Assembly (NCBI GenBank): GCA_934193095.1
Contig: CAKPUX010000012.1
Span: 1 to 42,098 of the forward strand
DNA length: 42,098 bases
Origin: an uncultured Dialister sp.
GTDB lineage: Bacteria > Bacillota > Negativicutes > Veillonellales > Dialisteraceae
Direction: 5' to 3'
Shown here: positions 1 through 7,832 of the stretch, piece by piece
Layout of the letters: every line of letters begins with the position of its first letter
Numbering within the stretch: position 1 is the stretch's first letter
The notes under the pieces: generated by a model
Seen by the model: the letters and a program-made list of their open reading frames with translations, nothing else
Databases searched by the model: none
What the model was told of the DNA's origin: nothing
Translations under genes and position numbers: made by a program

Positions 1-77
1 ACCTTATCCCAGCTGTCTTTCATGCCATAGTCACCCTATCCGCCCCTTCGGGGCACCTTCCCCTAGAGGGGAAGGCT

Positions 78-304
78 ATTAAGTTAAGGAAATCGTTAGC
101 TACGTAATGTCTTGCTTCCCCCTTCGGGGGAAGTGCCGAAGGCAATAGGGGCATGCCAGCGGTATAGCGTGCTATGTTGAATAGTCCGATGCTATCGATA
201 TTCCAACACTTTCATGCAATACCGCTACGTAGCCCCCTCAGCCCTTCGGGCAGCTCCCCCGATGGGGAGCCAAGAACGTTCTGCCGCTTAACTTAATAGC
301 ATTA
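78..304. mobile_element. Small MITE-like insertion with terminal inverted repeats
   Basis: The insert begins ATTAAGTTAAG (78-88), and CTTAACTTAAT (287-297) is its inverted copy near the other end. The 16-bp sequence at 62-77 recurs at 305-320, which looks like a target duplication or a copy of the host hairpin. Internal hairpins are present (CCCCCTTCGGGGG near 120; CTCCCCGATGGGGAG-like near 255). It has no coding capacity. The insertion is inferred from the uninterrupted copies elsewhere in the window. Confidence 0.55.
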
Positions 305-418
305 CCTAGAGGGGAAGGCTGCGATACGAGAATACCATCTTCTAAAAAAAGGCGGCGAAGCCGCCACGAGAGCCCTGAACCTTGAACCTTGAACCCTGAA
401 CCAAATGAAAGCAAAGTA

Positions 419-470
419 AAAAGGGGCTGTGAAGAAATGAGGATTCATTTCTTCACAGCCCCTTTTTGAT
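419..470. terminator. Bidirectional terminator within R290, serving leuB
   Basis: AAAAAGGGGCTGTGAAGAAA and its complement form a long stem around a short loop, ending in a T-run on either strand. It lies just beyond the leuB stop codon. Confidence 0.85.
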
Positions 471-479
471 TGCCATATT

Positions 480-1553
480 TTACTGGATGCGTGCGAGAAT
501 GGCGTCGGTCATGCCGCGGCCATTGACTTTCTTCATGCCTTCTTTGTAGATGTCACCGGTGCGGTAGCCGTCATCGAGGGCCTGATTGACAGCAGCTTCG
601 ATGGCATCAGCGGCTTTGTCTTCATTGAGGGAGTAGCGAAGGAGCATGGCAGCGGAAAGGATGGTCGCGATCGGATTCGCGATGCCTTTGCCTGCAATGT
701 CCGGAGCCGAGCCATGGATCGGTTCATAGAGGCTGGTCTCATTGCCGATAGAGGCAGAGGGGAGCATGCCGATAGAGCCGGAGAGGACAGCCGCTTCATC
801 AGAGAGGATGTCGCCGAAGAGATTTCCCGTGACGACAACGTCGAAGAAGGACGGATGGATGGCGAACTGCTGCGCGCAGTTGTCGACATACATATGGTCG
901 AGCTGAACATCCGGATAGTCCTCGTCATGGATCTTGATGACGGTGCGTCTCCAGAGGCGGGAGGTCGCAAGGACATTGGATTTGTCGACGCTTGTCACGT
1001 GACCATGACGCTTGCGGGCAGCTTCCATGGCGAAGCGGGTGATGCGATCGACTTCCGGCACAGAGTAGTTTTCCAGATCCCAGGCTCTTTCTGCGCCGTT
1101 ATGGATCTCGGATTCACAGCGGTCGCCGAAGTAAATGCCGCCAACGAGCTCACGGACGATCATGATGTCGGTGCCTTTGGCAATTTCCGGTTTCAGCGGA
1201 GAATACTCGATCATGGAGTCCTGGATCTTCACGGGACGGAGGTTTACATAAAGGCCAAGCGCTTTTCTCAGGCCGAGGATGGCTTTTTCCGGACGGAGCG
1301 ATGGCTCCAAGTGATCCCACTGGTCGCCGCCGACAGCGCCGAAGAGGATGGCGTCTGCCTTCTTGCAGGCATCAATGGTATCCTGCGGCAGCGGTTCACC
1401 GAATTTGTCGTAGGCTGCGCCGCCTGCATCTTTCCATTCATAGGTAAGGCCGATCTTGTAAATGTCATCGATCTTCTTCAGGACTTCGACAGCCGCATCG
1501 GTGATCTCTGTACCGATGCCGTCACCAGGGATGACAACGATGTGTTTGGACAT
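480..1553 (-). CDS. leuB: 3-isopropylmalate dehydrogenase
   Basis: Cytosolic enzyme of leucine biosynthesis that oxidises and decarboxylates 3-isopropylmalate to 2-oxoisocaproate with NAD. The 357-residue length is normal for the family. Visible hallmarks are RELVGGIYFG (134-143, catalytic Tyr141), Lys191, the metal-binding segment NLFGDILSDEA (244-254, with Asp248 and Asp252; Asp224 also present) and the NAD-binding EPIHGSAPDIAG (277-288). The ATG at 1553 follows an AAGGAG site at 1561-1569. It is co-oriented with leuCD but separated by about 500 bp of repeats, so it may depend on read-through or on its own promoter. It ends in the R290 terminator. leuA is not in the window. Confidence 0.97.
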   Translation of the reverse strand: MSKHIVVIPGDGIGTEITDAAVEVLKKIDDIYKIGLTYEWKDAGGAAYDKFGEPLPQDTIDACKKADAILFGAVGGDQWDHLEPSLRPEKAILGLRKALGLYVNLRPVKIQDSMIEYSPLKPEIAKGTDIMIVRELVGGIYFGDRCESEIHNGAERAWDLENYSVPEVDRITRFAMEAARKRHGHVTSVDKSNVLATSRLWRRTVIKIHDEDYPDVQLDHMYVDNCAQQFAIHPSFFDVVVTGNLFGDILSDEAAVLSGSIGMLPSASIGNETSLYEPIHGSAPDIAGKGIANPIATILSAAMLLRYSLNEDKAADAIEAAVNQALDDGYRTGDIYKEGMKKVNGRGMTDAILARIQ

Positions 1554-1611
1554 GATTTGATTCTCCTTATTCCTTATATTTCTTCAGTGGTCATGTAGTA
1601 AGAGCGGATAG

Positions 1612-2060
1612 AAGGTTCAGGGTTCAGGGTTCAGGGATGACCCGTAGGACGTACGATCCCTCGATTGCGTGCAAAAGAAGTTCTGCGGGCTCAAAGGGGT
1701 CGGTGCAGCACATAAAAATCAGAAGCGCCTCGAAATCATCGTTTTTCGCGCGGGCCACCCCTTGCCCTTCGGGCGATCCCCTTCCAAGGGTAGGGGATCG
1801 GAACCTGAACCTTGAAACTTGAAAACAGAAAATAGCCATCTTCCCTTTATGAGAATCCTCATAGGTTAAACAGGTTCTGAAGGTTCAAAAGGTTCACAGG
1901 TTTCTCATCTTTCGTAAATACCGTATATTCTAAAACTCCGCGGCGCTTCCCTATGATGATGCGCCGCACCACCCCCGTTGAACCCATAGAACCTGCTCCC
2001 CCTCTTTCATCCCCAATCAAGGAACAGGACGTCCCCGAGGCTAACCTTGAACCCGACAAC
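1612..2060. repeat. leuD-leuB gap: two composite heptamer/hairpin elements
   Basis: This 500-bp gap holds no convincing gene. Bases 1612-1740 are a degenerate composite in reverse orientation: GGTTCAG heptamers, then a decayed GC hairpin. Bases 1925-2060 are a forward copy with the hairpin GCGGCGC...GCGCCGC at about 1940-1967, followed by GAACCCATA-type 9-mers and the CAATCAAGGAACAGGACG-like tail shared with other copies. Confidence 0.75.
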
Positions 2061-2065
2061 CCTTC

Positions 2066-2560
2066 TTATTTCTTTTTCGCTTTGACGTAGTTGATCAGTC
2101 CGCCCGCTTTGGCGATATCCTGGATGAAGCCCGGAAGCGGCGGCGCCTGGAAGGTATCCCCGGTGGTGAGATTTTCGATCTTGCCGGTGGAGATATCGAT
2201 GCGGAGCGTATCGCCTGCGTGGATCTTCTCGACATCATCTCCGATCTCCAGAAGCGGCAGACCTACATTGATGCCGTTTCTGTAGAAAATACGGGCGAAA
2301 GACGCCGCAATGACGACGGGTACACCGCTTGCTTTGATGGCGACAGGCGCATGTTCGCGTGAGGAGCCGCAGCCGAAGTTTTTGCCCCCGACCATGATGT
2401 CGCCGGCTTTGACATTCTCCGCGAAGGTGGGGTCGATATCCACCATGCAGTGCTTGGATAGTTCCTTCGGGTCGAAGGTATTCAGGTAACGGGCCGGAAT
2501 GATGACGTCCGTGTCGATGTTATCGCCGTAGCGCCAAACCTTTCCTTCTAATACTGCCAT
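2066..2560 (-). CDS. leuD: 3-isopropylmalate dehydratase small subunit
   Basis: Small subunit of isopropylmalate isomerase, which pairs with LeuC to convert 2- to 3-isopropylmalate. The start is set at the ATG at 2560 (MAVLEGKVWR, 164 residues) because AAGGAGGT lies 8 bp upstream at 2569-2576; an in-frame upstream extension would be translated from the leuC 3' end. The swivelling-domain motif GCGSSREHAP is at 63-72. The leuC stop codon ends one base before this start, so the two are translationally coupled. A compact single-domain protein, typical of bacterial LeuD rather than fused aconitases. Confidence 0.97.
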   Translation of the reverse strand: MAVLEGKVWRYGDNIDTDVIIPARYLNTFDPKELSKHCMVDIDPTFAENVKAGDIMVGGKNFGCGSSREHAPVAIKASGVPVVIAASFARIFYRNGINVGLPLLEIGDDVEKIHAGDTLRIDISTGKIENLTTGDTFQAPPLPGFIQDIAKAGGLINYVKAKKK

Positions 2561-2561
2561 G

Positions 2562-3821
2562 TTATTTGACCTCCTTCGGTACCGCAATACGTCCTAAGAT
2601 AGCGCTGGCCGCTGCCACCTGAGGGCCTGCCAGATAAATTTCAGAATCGGTCGGTCCCATGCGGCCGATGAAGTTTCTATTCGTGGTGGATACGCATTTC
2701 TCTCCGTTTGCAAGGATCCCCATGTAACCGCCAAGGCACGGGCCGCAGGTCGGTGTAGACACGGCACATCCGGCATCGATGAAGGTCTCGATGAAGCCGG
2801 CATGCATGGCCTGCAGGTAAATCGTCGGTGTCGCCGGGATGACGATGCAGCGGACATTCGGATGGACTTTATGCCCCTTGAAGATGCGGGCTGCGATAGC
2901 CAGATCCTCGAGACGGCCGTTCGTGCAGGAACCGATGACCACCTGATCGATCTTGATCTCCCCGAAGGTGCCGATGACCTTCGTATTTTCCGGCAGGTGC
3001 GGGAAGGAAACGACCGGCTTCATAGAGGAAAGATCGATCTCTACAGTGCGGGAATAGTGCGCGTCTTCATCTGCCTCGACGGCGTCGAACGGCTTATGGT
3101 AGCGCCCCTCGATGTAAGCGATGGTCTTTTCATCGACAGGGAAAATGCCATTCTTTCCGCCGGCTTCGATCGCCATATTCGCAATGGTGAAACGGTCGGT
3201 CATGGAAAGGGAATGGACGCCCGGGCCGGTGAATTCCAGCGACTGGTACAGCGCACCATCGACGCCGATCATGCCGATCAATGTCAGGATGACATCCTTA
3301 CCGGTGATGTCCTCCGGCTTCGTGCCGGTCAGGACGACCTTGATCGCATCCGGCACTTTGAACCATGCTTCGCCGGTCGCCATGGCAACGCCGAGGTCGG
3401 TAGAACCGACGCCGGTAGAGAAGCCGCCCAGCGCGCCGTAGGTGCAGGTATGAGAGTCCGCGCCGATGGTGACCATGCCGGGCCCTACGAGGCCTTTTTC
3501 CGGAAGCAGTGCATGCTCGATACCGACACGCCCCTGCTCGAAATAATTGACAATGCCGTTTTCATGCGCGAAATCACGGACGATCTTTGCAAGTCCGGCA
3601 GACTTGATATCCTTTGCCGGCTGGAAATGATCCGGAACGAGAACGATCTTCTCCTTGTCGAATACCGGGACGCCGATGCGTTTGAATTCCGCAATGGACG
3701 GCGGTGCGGTGATATCATTCGCCATGACCAGGTCAAGGCGGCAATTGATCAGATCCCCTGCTTTCACAGAATCGACGCCGGCATGCTTGGCCAGGATCTT
3801 CTGTGTCATTGTCATACCCAT
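2562..3821 (-). CDS. leuC: 3-isopropylmalate dehydratase large subunit
   Basis: Large, Fe-S-containing subunit of isopropylmalate isomerase. Length is 419 residues from the ATG at 3821 (MGMTMTQK), preceded by GAGGAGG at 3829-3835; the open frame extends upstream into the T-box terminator and that part is not coding. The three [4Fe-4S] ligands are visible as Cys299 in VIGSCTNGR and Cys359/Cys362 in TCGPCLGG. The ADSHTCTYGALGGFSTGVGS block (121-140) is the aconitase-family signature. First gene after a Leu T-box, so expression should rise when tRNA-Leu is uncharged. Followed directly by leuD. Confidence 0.97.
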   Translation of the reverse strand: MGMTMTQKILAKHAGVDSVKAGDLINCRLDLVMANDITAPPSIAEFKRIGVPVFDKEKIVLVPDHFQPAKDIKSAGLAKIVRDFAHENGIVNYFEQGRVGIEHALLPEKGLVGPGMVTIGADSHTCTYGALGGFSTGVGSTDLGVAMATGEAWFKVPDAIKVVLTGTKPEDITGKDVILTLIGMIGVDGALYQSLEFTGPGVHSLSMTDRFTIANMAIEAGGKNGIFPVDEKTIAYIEGRYHKPFDAVEADEDAHYSRTVEIDLSSMKPVVSFPHLPENTKVIGTFGEIKIDQVVIGSCTNGRLEDLAIAARIFKGHKVHPNVRCIVIPATPTIYLQAMHAGFIETFIDAGCAVSTPTCGPCLGGYMGILANGEKCVSTTNRNFIGRMGPTDSEIYLAGPQVAAASAILGRIAVPKEVK

Positions 3822-3854
3822 ACTATTTCCTCCTCTGCAATCTCCCACTTTTAC

Positions 3855-4101
3855 TGCAATAAAAAAATCTTCCATCTCGCAAGAGACGAAAGATTCGCGG
3901 TACCACTCTTATTCATATTTCTGCAGAAATATGCACTCTGTCTGATAACGGTCAGGTTCCGGCGAAGCCTACTCTCTTCAGCCTGCGACTCGAGGATGAG
4001 TTCGATGAAATGCTCCTGCCATTTCCCACCTTCCAATGGCTCTCTAGAAGCGAGCAGTCTCTCTACTATTTCCTGTCCCTGTCTTTCTGGGATATGGTGA
4101 T
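3855..4101 (-). promoter_or_regulatory. T-box leader of leuCD, probable leucine specifier
   Basis: On the minus strand the conserved T-box AGTGGTACCGCG lies at about 3897-3908. It is followed by a terminator stem AATCTT...GAGATGGAAGATT and a T-run ending near 3859. Upstream Stem I has an AGAGAGCC distal element. A CTC (Leu) codon sits in the context GAACTCATC at 3998-4000, matching the usual specifier-loop pattern. Transcription antitermination by uncharged tRNA-Leu is the known mechanism; the specifier assignment is inferred by eye. Confidence 0.9.
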
Positions 4102-4130
4102 ACTGTAGCATAAAATGAATGAAAATGCAA
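4102..4130 (-). promoter_or_regulatory. Promoter of the leuCD T-box transcript
   Basis: On the minus strand TTGCAT (4125-4130) and TACAGT (4102-4107) are separated by 17 bp, immediately upstream of T-box Stem I. Confidence 0.7.
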
Positions 4131-4230
4131 ATAATTTAACTCGGGCTCCTGACTGCCCGCAAGGCGAACGACCCATGGAAACGGTGCATAAGCCCCGCAG
4201 TTTTTTCGATCACGCCCCAGCGGCATCCAA

Positions 4231-4262
4231 AAAGCGGCGCTTCGATCAGCGCCGCTCTTTCA
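4231..4262 (-). terminator. Terminator after the TSCPD-domain gene
   Basis: AGCGGCGCT/AGCGCCGCT stem with a short loop; on the minus strand it ends in TTTTT. Confidence 0.85.
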
Positions 4263-4265
4263 TTC

Positions 4266-4523
4266 CTAATTTTCCTTTTTCATGGCTTCGATCAGTGCAT
4301 GCGCAAGCTGATCGGCACAGGAGGTCTGCTTGTCACGGCAGGTATTGCCGAGCAGGATATCCGCCGCTTCCTTTGCGCTGCGGCCTTCGAGGAGCTTGCC
4401 GATCGCTGCCAGATTGCCCGGGCAGCCTCCCTCAAAATGAAGGTGGTGAATGAGACCATCTTCCAGGTCAAAGGTAATTTTTCTTGCACATACGCCCTGC
4501 GGGGTGAATTCGAAGCTCTGCAT
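4266..4523 (-). CDS. TSCPD domain-containing small protein
   Basis: An 85-residue protein from the ATG at 4523, which follows AAGGAGA at about 4531-4537. It belongs to the small TSCPD family (TIGR03905-like), related in sequence to the C-terminal cysteine-bearing tail domain of some ribonucleotide reductases; its own function is unknown. The signature TSCADQLA is at 67-74. Cysteines at 12, 34, 62 and 69 could form a metal site, with GGCPGN at 32-37. It stands alone between leuCD and a repeat, with its own terminator. Not an enzyme I can name; the family match is by motif and length. Confidence 0.85.
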   Translation of the reverse strand: MQSFEFTPQGVCARKITFDLEDGLIHHLHFEGGCPGNLAAIGKLLEGRSAKEAADILLGNTCRDKQTSCADQLAHALIEAMKKEN

Positions 4524-4631
4524 AATAATTTCTCCTTTCAAGATCACTCTCACGATTCCTCTCTATTGTACTGAAGAATGGGGATTCATGCAAGAAAAGG
4601 AAGCCGAGTGAACATAGGAAAGCCTGTCGTT

Positions 4632-4794
4632 AAGGAAACACTGATTAAATCGTTATCGGATTTCATTCTTGGATTTTTATACAGAGAGAGGAGACATTCG
4701 ACGCGAATAGCGAGCTATTTAAGGAGGATGTCGACGACGCTATGTATAAAAATCCATATGAAATCTGATTCTGTGATTTAATCAGCGTTTCCTT
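4632..4794. repeat. 163-bp nested palindrome (P163), copy 1
   Basis: Outer ends AAGGAAACACTGATTAAAT and its inverted partner; inner arms GGATTTTTATAC/GTATAAAAATCC; core AATAGCGAGCTATT. This copy is inverted relative to the other three. No coding capacity. Confidence 0.85.
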
Positions 4795-4894
4795 AGAATG
4801 ACCTTCGCAGAAAGTACCTCTTCCCGCAAAAATCTGACACGTTGAGGATGATAAAGGGAACGCTTACTAAGCCCTCCTATCCGTTATCAAGACC

Positions 4895-4923
4895 TTGACT
4901 ATAGCGGGAAGCAATGCTATTAT
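4895..4923 (+). promoter_or_regulatory. Strong sigma70-type promoter upstream of the yjiH operon
   Basis: TTGACT (4895-4900), 17-bp spacer, TATTAT (4918-4923). The transcript would meet the hairpin at 5000-5036 before reaching yjiH at 5385. Confidence 0.65.
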
Positions 4924-4999
4924 GATTTTTAAATTTTAAAATGCTATCAGAAAATACTATTACATATAAATAAATGTATTTTTAAATAGTGCCATGAGA

Positions 5000-5036
5000 C
5001 CACTTTTAGATCGTTTGGGGTCTAAAAGTGGCCTTT
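5000..5036 (+). terminator. Hairpin resembling a terminator or attenuator
   Basis: Perfect 11-bp arms CCACTTTTAGA/TCTAAAAGTGG with a 10-nt loop, then CCTTTT. The T-run is short, so it may be an attenuator or simply a processing hairpin. Confidence 0.5.
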
Positions 5037-5170
5037 TAAGGAGGTGGTAGGTCTTTTGGCAGCAATCATGTGGCTATTGCTGTATCCGTGAAGCAAAACC
5101 CCCAATTTCATCATTCTGGTTTTGCTTTTACACCCCAACAAAAGATATATGATACATTGGCTTATATCTT

Positions 5171-5332
5171 GGGAAACGCTGATTAAATAGCAGAGCCGGA
5201 TTTCATATGGATTTTTATACATAGCTTCGTCATCATCTTCCTTAAATAGCTCGCTATTCACGTCAGATGATTCCTTGCTCTGTATAAAAATCCAAGAATG
5301 AAATCAGTCAACAATTTAATCAGTGTTTCCCT
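5171..5332. repeat. P163 palindrome, copy 2
   Basis: 162 bp from GGGAAACGCTGATTAAAT to its inverted partner. Arms ATCATCT/AGATGAT flank the core TAGCTCGCTATTC. It lies directly upstream of yjiH and may supply part of its leader. Confidence 0.85.
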
Positions 5333-5384
5333 TGCATGTATCTCTAGTTTTTGGTATCGAAAATAAAGGTTAAAGGTGAATTGT

Positions 5385-6035
5385 ATGAAACAAGATAGTA
5401 ACAACAAAAATGGTATACCACAAATTCACGTCCCCTGGTATGGTTATGTCGCTTTTTTGATAGCCATTTTAATGTTTTCGGGGATCTTCTCTTCTGCAGA
5501 TGGCCCGCTAAAGGTATTGGACTTTAATGTTTTGGCCGGAAGCTTTGGCAATATAACCGGGGAGCAGGCCACCAACTTCCGCGGAATTGGCGGTAATGGC
5601 GCAAAAGATGGATTCATGTTTGCATTGACTTTGATTCCAGCCGTTATTTTGGCACTGGGATTGGTAAATGTCATTGATGGACTCGGCGGATTGCGTGCTG
5701 CAGAAAAATTAATGACTCCTATCTTAGAGCCATTGCTGGGTGTACCAGGCGTTACAGCTCTTGCAAATATTGCTAATCTGCAGAGCACGGATGCTGCAGC
5801 AGGTATGATCAAGGAATTAGTGGATAACGGAAAACTCACCGACAAGGAAAGAAGCATCGTTATCACTTATCAAACAAGCGGCAGCGCCGGATTAACCAAT
5901 TATTTCTCTTCTGGCGCAGCTACATTCGCTATTTTGGGAACGCCGATCATTGTACCTTTGGCCGTTATTTTAGTTTTTAAAATTGTTGGTGCAAATTTGA
6001 TGCGTCTGTACTTAAAAATGTTCTGTAAAGAGTAA
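5385..6035 (+). CDS. yjiH: YjiH-like nucleoside-recognition (gate) domain membrane protein
   Basis: A 216-residue integral membrane protein from the ATG at 5385, chosen over an in-frame GTG at 5376 because AAAGGTG lies at a good distance. Hydrophobic spans include YVAFLIAILMFSGIF near the N-terminus and FALTLIPAVILALGLVNVI; a long soluble loop carries NLQSTDAAAGMIKEL. The domain resembles the nucleoside-recognition/gate family found split into two proteins in E. coli YjiH/YjiG. In E. coli yjiH and yjiG neighbour iadA, as here. The pair is probably a transporter or channel for isoaspartyl dipeptides or products; that substrate is inferred from context only. AT-rich compared with flanking genes. 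Confidence 0.8.
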   Translation: MKQDSNNKNGIPQIHVPWYGYVAFLIAILMFSGIFSSADGPLKVLDFNVLAGSFGNITGEQATNFRGIGGNGAKDGFMFALTLIPAVILALGLVNVIDGLGGLRAAEKLMTPILEPLLGVPGVTALANIANLQSTDAAAGMIKELVDNGKLTDKERSIVITYQTSGSAGLTNYFSSGAATFAILGTPIIVPLAVILVFKIVGANLMRLYLKMFCKE

Positions 6036-6047
6036 AGAAGGAATATA

Positions 6048-6527
6048 ATGGAAAATATGACCGAAGAACACAAGAAAAATGTCCTGGACCTTTTCGTAGA
6101 AGGCGCTCGCAAGGGATTCACTATTGGCACCACCAGTTTGTTACCCAATGTAATTATGGCATTTGTCATTATTCGAATTTTGGACGTAACAGGACTGCTC
6201 CATTTGATCGGCGTGGCCTTTCAGCCTATTATGGGACTGTGGGGACTTCCCGGCGAAGCAGCCACTGTGATTATAGGTTCTCTCATGAGCATGGGCGGAG
6301 CCATTGGTATCTTAATGAGCTTATTCACGCAGGGCATTATGGATCCTATCCAGGTCACTGTGATGGTTCCCGGTATTTATCTGATGGGAAACCCTGTTCA
6401 AAATGTGGGACGTTGCCTCGGCATTTCCGGTGTGAACAGTCGCCACTATTTTGCGATCATTATGATCTGCTTAATAAACACCCTGCTATCCATTTGGGCT
6501 ATGCGTTTAATCATGCTCTTCTTCTAA
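6048..6527 (+). CDS. yjiG: YjiG-like membrane protein, partner of YjiH
   Basis: A 159-residue membrane protein starting 12 bp after yjiH. It has a charged N-terminus (MENMTEEHKKN) and then several hydrophobic segments, including TSLLPNVIMAFVIIRILDV and an FAIIMICLINTLLSIWAM-like C-terminal span. Glycine-rich turns (GSLMSMGGAIGIL, MGNPVQNVG) are typical of gate-domain proteins. Its length matches E. coli YjiG (about 153 residues). Its position between yjiH and iadA supports a two-subunit membrane complex serving the dipeptidase. No enzymatic motif is visible. Confidence 0.8.
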   Translation: MENMTEEHKKNVLDLFVEGARKGFTIGTTSLLPNVIMAFVIIRILDVTGLLHLIGVAFQPIMGLWGLPGEAATVIIGSLMSMGGAIGILMSLFTQGIMDPIQVTVMVPGIYLMGNPVQNVGRCLGISGVNSRHYFAIIMICLINTLLSIWAMRLIMLFF

Positions 6528-6567
6528 ATGTGGTTGAGCAAAATTGTGACAGGAGGACTGATCTGCT

Positions 6568-7761
6568 ATGGAAAATTCAAAACCATTTTTTAAGCTTCTG
6601 AAAAATGTTCATGTATTTGCACCAGAGGATAAAGGCATACAAGACATTTTGATCGCTGGCGAAAAAATCGCTGCTATGGGTAAAGATTTATTTTTACCGG
6701 CTGTTTATCAGTGTCAAGTCGTTGAAGGGAATGGCCTGAGTGCTGTTCCTGGATTTATGGATGCCCATGTTCACATTATCGGCGGTGGCGGAGAAGGCGG
6801 TTTTCAGACCCGTACACCAGAGATTCAATTAAGCAAGATCACAACCGCCGGTGTTACTACGGTATTTGGACTTCTTGGTACAGACGGAATCACGCGCCAT
6901 GTAGAAAGCTTACTGGCAAAGGCTCGCGGTTTGGAAAATGAAGGTATCAGTACGTACATCTATTCCGGTTCTTATGAGATGCCCACTCCTACGATCACAG
7001 GGAGCGTGCGGCGCGATATCGTTTTAATTGATAAAGTCATCGGTACCGGTGAGATCGCCATGAGCGATCATCGTTCTTCTCAGTCTCCCGTATCGGCATA
7101 TCGTGAGATTACGGCAGAAGCGCGAGTAGGCGGTATGCTAAGCGGTAAAGCCGGTGTTGTAAATATGCACATCGGTGACGGTACAGATGGCCTCAAGTAT
7201 TTGAGAGAAATCACAGCCAATGGAGAATTGCCTAAGACACAGGTCATTCCAACTCATGTAAACAGAAATAAACATCTCTTTGCGGATGCCATTGATTGGG
7301 CAAAAAGCGGCGGTCTGATGGACTTTACCAGCAGTATTGCTCCTAAAGATGACGACGATCCGGTCGTCAAAACAAGTAAGGGGATTCGCCAAGCCTTAGA
7401 TGCAGGGGTACCATTGCGTCAGATTTCTGTCAGCTCTGACGGTAACGGAAGCATGCCAATTTTTGATGATAGCGGCAATAACATTGGTGTTGGCGTGGCA
7501 AATGAAGATTCCCTGTTAAAAGAATTCAGAGATCTGGTGCAGGAAGAAGGATTATCCTTATCCGATGCCCTGACTGTATTTACCAGCAATGTAGCTCAAA
7601 ACACGAAATTGTATCCCAAGAAAGGATGCTTAGCTGAAGGAAGTGATGCAGATATTCTACTTCTTGATGACAAACTGCAGTTGAATGCTACATTTGCACG
7701 CGGGCAGCAGATGGTCAAAGATGGTAAGGCTATCGTATTTGGCACCTTTGAAGAACATTAA
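6568..7761 (+). CDS. iadA: Isoaspartyl dipeptidase (beta-aspartyl peptidase)
   Basis: Amidohydrolase-fold metalloenzyme that cleaves beta-aspartyl dipeptides produced by protein isomerisation. Its 397 residues match E. coli IadA in length and motif order: DAHVHIIGGGGEGG (His67, His69), SDHRS (167-171), His201 in MHIGDG, His230 in PTHVNRN and the catalytic Asp291 in SSDGNGS. At residue 162, where E. coli has the carboxylated bridging lysine, this protein has Glu (GEIAMSDHRS). The start at 6568 follows AGGAGG at about 6551. Third gene of yjiH-yjiG-iadA and followed by a strong terminator. AT-rich codon use suggests acquisition. Confidence 0.93.
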   Translation: MENSKPFFKLLKNVHVFAPEDKGIQDILIAGEKIAAMGKDLFLPAVYQCQVVEGNGLSAVPGFMDAHVHIIGGGGEGGFQTRTPEIQLSKITTAGVTTVFGLLGTDGITRHVESLLAKARGLENEGISTYIYSGSYEMPTPTITGSVRRDIVLIDKVIGTGEIAMSDHRSSQSPVSAYREITAEARVGGMLSGKAGVVNMHIGDGTDGLKYLREITANGELPKTQVIPTHVNRNKHLFADAIDWAKSGGLMDFTSSIAPKDDDDPVVKTSKGIRQALDAGVPLRQISVSSDGNGSMPIFDDSGNNIGVGVANEDSLLKEFRDLVQEEGLSLSDALTVFTSNVAQNTKLYPKKGCLAEGSDADILLLDDKLQLNATFARGQQMVKDGKAIVFGTFEEH

Positions 7762-7788
7762 AAGCTATACAATAAGCAAGTGACTCAC

Positions 7789-7832
7789 CTAGTGACACTC
7801 AATGGTATACCATTGAGTGTCACTAGTTTTTT
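7789..7832 (+). terminator. Terminator of the yjiH-yjiG-iadA operon
   Basis: Near-perfect hairpin CTAGTGACACTCAATGG/CCATTGAGTGTCACTAG followed by TTTTTT. The T-run overlaps the stop codon of the oppositely oriented regulator gene. Confidence 0.93.

Larger units (their letters stand above)
1..470. repeat. R290 repeat block, left copy, split by a small insertion
   Basis: No gene is seen here. Bases 1-77 and 305-470 match the blocks at 20843-21140 and 37565-37861: a hairpin with CCCCTTCGGGG, a second with CCCCTAGAGGGG, then GGCGGCGAAGCCGCC and the terminal terminator hairpin. In the other two copies these parts are contiguous. Here they are separated by bases 78-304, so this copy has been interrupted. 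The window edge cuts the 5' end of the block. Confidence 0.8.
4795..5170. other. Gene-free AT-rich stretch before the iadA operon
   Basis: Between P163 copies 1 and 2 there is a strong promoter (4895-4923), an orphan hairpin (5000-5036) and no credible gene. A ribosome-site-like AAGGAGGTGG at 5038-5047 precedes a TTG-started frame of only about 11 codons, too short to call. Base composition is clearly richer in A+T than leuBCD or pdxST. Confidence 0.5.

Noticed and set aside
714..1598. Long open frame (294 codons) antisense to leuB
   Set aside because: The product is low-complexity and Asp/Arg-rich, mirrors leuB codon structure and has no ribosome site. The leuB motifs are unambiguous.
2802..4100. 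Open frame of 432 codons antisense to leuC and its T-box
   Set aside because: It runs through the leuC catalytic motifs and the T-box on the other strand. Typical GC-rich shadow frame.
5038..5092. Tiny hydrophobic peptide after AAGGAGGTGG (possible type I toxin)
   Set aside because: About 11 codons from a TTG, no antisense RNA promoter recognised and no similarity to known toxins.
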